Origin: Pseudoduganella violacea
GTDB taxonomy: Bacteria; Pseudomonadota; Gammaproteobacteria; Burkholderiales; Burkholderiaceae_D
Length of the DNA stretch: 64,000 bases
Assembly: GCF_014191875.1 (NCBI RefSeq)
Contig: NZ_JACHXD010000013.1
Coordinates: 102,715 to 166,714, forward strand
Direction: 5' to 3'
Shown here: positions 60,149-64,000 of the stretch, piece after piece
Position numbering within the stretch: position 1 is the first letter of the stretch
Layout: each line of letters starts with the position of its first letter
Notes under the pieces: model-generated
Seen by the model: the letters and a program-made list of their open reading frames with translations, nothing else
Database searches by the model: none
Told to the model about the DNA's origin: nothing
Made by a program: the position numbers and the translations under genes

Positions 60149-61351
60149 TCAACTTTGCTGACGCGCCGGTCCCACCAGCAGCACCCCGCCAATGGACAGC
60201 AGCAGCACCGCGCCGGCAACCAGGCTGATGTGGTGGCTCAGCAGGGCTGGCAGGAAGGCAATGCCGGCGCCAACGATCTGCTGCAGGAAGGCGCACAAGG
60301 CGGTCGCCTGTCCACTGCCACGGCTGGCCGAAGCCAGGGCGCTCGCCATGCTGTTGGGGAAGATCAGCGCCTGGCCGAACGACACCGCGCAATAGGCCAG
60401 CACAAACAAGCCCAGTACCAACAGCAAGCCCGGATGCAGCAGACTGTCGCGGCTCAAGAACAGCAACAAGCAGGAAGCGCCCAACATCACCGCCAGTCCC
60501 ATCAGCATGAGCCGCCGCGCGCCGGCACGCACGCTGATGCGGTTGACCAGCAGCGCGCCCGCCAGATACGCCAAGCTGATTGCCACGCCCAGATTGCCGT
60601 ACTGCGCCGGACTCAATCCAAGCTGCTTCTGGAACAGATACGGCGCCGACTGCTGCATCAGCAGCAGCGCGCCATAGCCGAGCGCGCCCACCAGCAAGGG
60701 CCGCAGAAAGCGACTATTGCTCAGCAGCGCAGGATAATCGCCAAAGGCCGAGCCGGTGGAGCGCGGCGGTTCGGGAGGAAAGCGCAGGCTCAGCGCCAGG
60801 ACCAGCAAAGCGACGCCGACCAGACACAGCAGATACGCCGTCACGCGCCAGCTGAAATGCTGCTGGATCAGGCCGCCCACGAACTGTCCGCTGCCCAGCG
60901 AAAAGATGAAGGCGAAGGAGAGGTACGACAGATTCTTGGCCAGCACCCGGCTGTCCGACACGTCGCGGATCAGGATGCGGCTGGTGACGGCGGCGCCGCC
61001 CGCGCCCACGCCCTGCAAAAAGCGCATCAGCAAAAACAGCTCGCCCTGCGCCGCCACCGTCAGCAGCAGGCTGGCGGCGATGAACAGCAGCAGCGAGCCG
61101 ATCAGCAGGCGCTTGCGGCCATAGCGGTCGGCCGCCGCGCCGAAAAAGGGCAGCGGCAGCGCCGCTCCGAGCGCCAGCATCACCACGATCAGGCCGGAAC
61201 TGCCCGCGCTCAAACCATGCTCGTCGGCCAGCACCGGCAAGGACGGCAGAAAGAGCGAGGTGCCAAGCTGGGCCGTAAAGGTCAGCGCGCAGCACAAGGT
61301 CAGCAGCACGCCAGCGCCGGGATGGCGCTGGTCATCAGTCAGAACGGTCAT
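60149..61351 (-). CDS. MFS drug-resistance transporter, Bcr/CflA type
   Basis: 400 residues with about twelve hydrophobic segments. Motif A reads FGAAADRYGRKRLLIGSLL after the second helix, and LMRFLQGVGAGGAAVTSRIL is the motif B/C region of DHA1 (Bcr/CflA) exporters. It should export a small compound by proton antiport at the inner membrane. The start at 61351 gives the normal family N-terminus; no good ribosome-binding site is seen. Confidence 0.88.
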   Translation of the reverse strand: MTVLTDDQRHPGAGVLLTLCCALTFTAQLGTSLFLPSLPVLADEHGLSAGSSGLIVVMLALGAALPLPFFGAAADRYGRKRLLIGSLLLFIAASLLLTVAAQGELFLLMRFLQGVGAGGAAVTSRILIRDVSDSRVLAKNLSYLSFAFIFSLGSGQFVGGLIQQHFSWRVTAYLLCLVGVALLVLALSLRFPPEPPRSTGSAFGDYPALLSNSRFLRPLLVGALGYGALLLMQQSAPYLFQKQLGLSPAQYGNLGVAISLAYLAGALLVNRISVRAGARRLMLMGLAVMLGASCLLLFLSRDSLLHPGLLLVLGLFVLAYCAVSFGQALIFPNSMASALASASRGSGQATALCAFLQQIVGAGIAFLPALLSHHISLVAGAVLLLSIGGVLLVGPARQQS

Positions 61352-61528
61352 TGTTGCGAAATGGAAATTTATTGATTTGGCAATCATACGCAAGAATCGC
61401 CAAGCTTGCTGACGGCAGGTTCACAAGCATAGACAACCAAGCATCAGCAGTTTTCATGCTGCAACTTACGCTAGAATGCCTGCTCGCATTTTGGCGGACC
61501 ACCCTACCCTTATTCGAGACACTCAGCA

Positions 61529-63880
61529 ATGCGCATACTGGCCCTCCCCTTGCTGGCCGCCGCCCTCGCGGCGCCGGTCCATGCCTACACCCCCATCACC
61601 CTCGACCAGGCCATGAGCCATCCGGACTGGATCGGCCCGCCCGTGGAAGCGGCATGGTGGAGCTGGGACGGCAAGCAGATCTTCTATAAGCAAAAGCGCC
61701 CCGGTTCGCCGCTGCGCGACACCTACCAGGCCGGCGCCAAGCCGCGCCTGATCGGCGACGCCGAACTGGCCAACCAGGATATCGGCACGGTGATCTACAA
61801 CCGCGACCGCAGCCGCGCCATCCTGCTGCGCCACGGCGACCTGTTCGAGCGCGACATGAAAACCGGCGTGCTGACCCAGATCAGCCGCAATACCACGGCC
61901 GCCGCCGCGCCGCAATACGCGGCCGATGGCCGCAGCGTGCAATTCCGCGTCGGCCACGACTGGTTCAGCTGGAACCGCGCCGAGCGCCTGGTCTCGCCGC
62001 TGGCCCTGCCGCGCGCCGAGAAAAACCCGGCTGTCGCGCCGGACGAGGATTATCTGCGCGCCATGCAACTGCGCCTGATCTCCACCCTCAAGCGCCAAAA
62101 GGACGAGCGCGACGCCCTGCGCGAACGCGGCGAAGCCGAACGCCAGGCCGACGCCACGCGCGCGCCCGCCCCCATCTACCTGGGCGAGAAGATCAAGATC
62201 GACGCCAGCGCGCTGTCGCCGGACGGCCGCTGGCTGGTGCTGGCCGTGTCGCCCAAGGGCAGCGAGAATGGCCGCATCGGCAAGATGCCGCGCTATGTGA
62301 CCGAATCGGGCTACGAAGAATTCGACGACCAGCGCACCCGCGTCGGGCGCAATATGCCGCAGGCGCAAACCTTGAAACTGGTGGAGCTGAGCACGCGCAA
62401 GGTCAGCGATGTCACGCTCGACAAGCTGCCCGGCATCGACACCGACCCGCTGGCCGCGCTGCGCGAAACGCAAAAGCTGCCCGCGCAAAAAGGCCAGCGC
62501 GCCGTGCGCCTGGACGACGAAGGCGACAGCATGGCCTGGAGCGGCAATGGCAGCCAGGTCGCCGTCATGCTGCGTGCCGTGGACAACAAGGACCGCTGGA
62601 TCGCCGGCATCGACCTGGCTAACGCCAGCGCCAAGCCGCTGCACCGCGTCAGCGATATGGCATGGGTCAACAGCAGCTACAGCGAATTCGGCTGGCTGCC
62701 CGACAACAGCACGCTGTGGTTCCTGTCCGAAGAAAGCGGCTACTCCCACCTCTACACCCTGGGCGCGGACGGCAAGCAGCGCGCCCTCACCAGCGGCAAC
62801 TGGGAAGCCACGCGCGTGCAGTGGAATGCCGACGGCAGCCTGGCCTATATGATGTGCAACCGCAAAACGCCGGGCGATTATGAAGTGTGCGCCGCGCCGG
62901 CCAAAGGCGGCGAAGTGCGCGAAGTCACCCATATGGGCGGCGGTGTGGAACGCTTCGCCCTGTCGCCGGACCAGCACAAGCTGCTGGTGCATTACTCGTC
63001 GAGCTATATGCCGGCGCAGCTGGCCACCGTGCAAACCAGCGGCGGCGCCGTCACCAAGCTGACCGACACCCGCACCGAAGCCTTCAGGGCGCGCGAATGG
63101 ATACAGCCGCAATTCGTGGCCGTACCGTCCACCCACGGCGCGGCGCCGATCTGGGCCAAGCTGTATCGTCCGGCCAAGCTGGAAGCGGGCAAGAAGTATC
63201 CGGTCGTGATGTTCGTGCATGGCGCGGGGTATCTGCAGAACGTCAGCAAACGCTACCCGAACTACTTCCGCGAGCAGATGTTCCACAATATGCTGGTGGA
63301 ACGCGGCTACATCGTGCTCGATATGGACTACCGCGCCTCGCAAGGCTATGGCCGCGACTGGCGCACCGCCATCTACCGCCAGATGGGCCATCCCGAACTG
63401 GACGACTATGTGGACGGCGCCAAATGGCTGGCCGCCAACCACCAGGGCGACCTGGATAAAGTCGGCATCTACGGCGGCAGCTACGGCGGCTTCATGACCT
63501 TCATGGCGCTGATGCGCGAACCCGGCCTGTTCAAAGCCGGCGCAGCGTTGCGTCCCGTGACCGACTGGACCACCTACAACCACGAATACACGGCCAACAT
63601 CCTGAACACGCCCGAACTCGACCCCGAAGCCTACAAAAAATCCTCGCCGATCGAATACGCCGAAAACCTGCGCGGCCACCTGCTGATTTCGCACGGCATG
63701 GTGGACGACAATGTGTTCTACCAGGATTCCGTGCGCATCGCCCAGCGCCTGATCGAGCTCAAGAAAGACCACTGGGAACTGGCCAGTTACCCGCTCGAAC
63801 GCCACGCGTTTGTGCAACCCGAAAGCTGGTACGACCAATACCGCCGCATCTACCAGCTCTTCGAACGCACCCTGAAGTAA
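61529..63880 (+). CDS. S9-family (prolyl oligopeptidase/DPP-IV-like) peptidase, exported
   Basis: 783 residues with a signal peptide (ILALPLLAAALAAPVHAYT). A beta-propeller (about 60-500) with repeated blades (GYSHLYTLGADGKQRALTSG) is followed by an alpha/beta-hydrolase domain with the nucleophile in GIYGGSYGGFMTFMAL (about 648-652), the Asp in SHGMVDDNVF and the His in ERHAFVQPESW. It cleaves dipeptides or proline-containing peptides in the periplasm or outside the cell. The start is unambiguous. It is directly followed by an IS110-type transposase end. Confidence 0.94.
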   Translation: MRILALPLLAAALAAPVHAYTPITLDQAMSHPDWIGPPVEAAWWSWDGKQIFYKQKRPGSPLRDTYQAGAKPRLIGDAELANQDIGTVIYNRDRSRAILLRHGDLFERDMKTGVLTQISRNTTAAAAPQYAADGRSVQFRVGHDWFSWNRAERLVSPLALPRAEKNPAVAPDEDYLRAMQLRLISTLKRQKDERDALRERGEAERQADATRAPAPIYLGEKIKIDASALSPDGRWLVLAVSPKGSENGRIGKMPRYVTESGYEEFDDQRTRVGRNMPQAQTLKLVELSTRKVSDVTLDKLPGIDTDPLAALRETQKLPAQKGQRAVRLDDEGDSMAWSGNGSQVAVMLRAVDNKDRWIAGIDLANASAKPLHRVSDMAWVNSSYSEFGWLPDNSTLWFLSEESGYSHLYTLGADGKQRALTSGNWEATRVQWNADGSLAYMMCNRKTPGDYEVCAAPAKGGEVREVTHMGGGVERFALSPDQHKLLVHYSSSYMPAQLATVQTSGGAVTKLTDTRTEAFRAREWIQPQFVAVPSTHGAAPIWAKLYRPAKLEAGKKYPVVMFVHGAGYLQNVSKRYPNYFREQMFHNMLVERGYIVLDMDYRASQGYGRDWRTAIYRQMGHPELDDYVDGAKWLAANHQGDLDKVGIYGGSYGGFMTFMALMREPGLFKAGAALRPVTDWTTYNHEYTANILNTPELDPEAYKKSSPIEYAENLRGHLLISHGMVDDNVFYQDSVRIAQRLIELKKDHWELASYPLERHAFVQPESWYDQYRRIYQLFERTLK

Positions 63881-63908
63881 GCCACAGTCGAGCCCGTGTC
63901 CACCATGG

Positions 63909-63949
63909 GGTCAGCAACTGTCTTGATTAAGGCATGTCAGTTGCTGACC
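63909..63949. repeat. 12-base inverted repeat at the IS110 transposase 3' end
   Basis: GGTCAGCAACTG (63909-63920) and CAGTTGCTGACC (63938-63949) form a perfect inverted repeat with a 17-base loop that contains the transposase stop codon. It may mark the IS end or a structured terminus. Confidence 0.6.
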
Positions 63950-64000
63950 ACATAGTGTGATTGCGCAGCATGGCGTTCATGGTGACGAGCAGCTTGCGCA
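63927..64000 (-). CDS. IS110-family transposase, C-terminal fragment at window edge
   Basis: Only the last 24 codons are inside the window: RKLLVTMNAMLRNHTMWSAT then DMP and a stop TAA at 63929-63927. The RKLLVTMNAMLRN pattern matches the C-terminus of IS110/IS1111-type (DEDD plus serine) transposases. The fragment lies about 46 bases after an S9 peptidase gene, so the right end of the element is within that gap. Whether the rest is intact cannot be seen. Confidence 0.75.
   Translation of the reverse strand, partial: RKLLVTMNAMLRNHTMWSATDMP

Noticed and set aside
61523..63838. Minus-strand frame opposite the S9 peptidase
   Set aside because: Antisense shadow without recognisable motifs, while the plus strand has the full catalytic triad.

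Overview
The window looks like chromosomal DNA of a betaproteobacterium of the Oxalobacteraceae (Massilia/Duganella/Janthinobacterium group). It is GC-rich with dense genes. It carries four large TonB-dependent receptors, a glnA-ntrBC nitrogen cluster, polyhydroxyalkanoate (PHA) genes, a PEP-CTERM protein and the order ispB // rplU-rpmA-obgE-proB. The family assignment is inferred from gene content and protein resemblance; no database search was possible.

Layout. 1-6.5 kb: two TonB receptors on the minus strand (the first cut by the window edge) with long AT-rich leaders. 6.5-11.6 kb: an FAD-dependent dehydrogenase, a REC-DUF3369-GAF histidine kinase and CorA. 11.7-16.7 kb: the nitrogen cluster glnA, a DUF4124 protein, ntrB and ntrC, with a sigma-54 promoter and paired NtrC sites upstream of glnA. 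16.7-25 kb: a rhodanese, a third TonB receptor, a TAXI-type binding protein, a REP-like repeat array and a class A penicillin-binding protein. 25-29.5 kb: a compact five-gene minus-strand operon (YVTN propeller, polysaccharide deacetylase, fatty acid hydroxylase, EI24 protein, CinA-type protein). 29.7-38.5 kb: housekeeping and PHA genes (FKBP, HU, acyl-CoA-binding protein, PHA-system protein, antiporter, an M4-like metalloprotein, FdxA, ferredoxin-NADP reductase, PHA depolymerase). 38.5-42.7 kb: an exported DOPA-dioxygenase-like protein, a second copy of the REP-like array, a fourth TonB receptor and a solute-binding protein. 42.9-49.5 kb: rsxB-nth, proB, obgE, rpmA, rplU, ispB and arsC.

At 49.6 kb lies tRNA-Pro(CGG), followed by an accessory-looking block: hipB, a broken hipA, a small LuxR-type regulator and an arginyl-tRNA synthetase of a type unlike the usual Burkholderiales enzyme. 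From 54 kb come a DHFR-family protein, a SRAP protein, a TPR protein, a secreted hypothetical protein, a PEP-CTERM protein paired with a Het-C/VWA secreted protein, an MFS exporter and an S9 peptidase. The right edge holds the C-terminal end of an IS110-family transposase.

The most notable items are the Het-C/VWA plus PEP-CTERM pair, the atypical solitary ArgRS beside a decayed HipBA module, the REP-like palindromic repeats with an IS110 end next to a similar sequence, the Tat-like exported DOPA-dioxygenase homologue, and the textbook sigma-54/NtrC control region of glnA.
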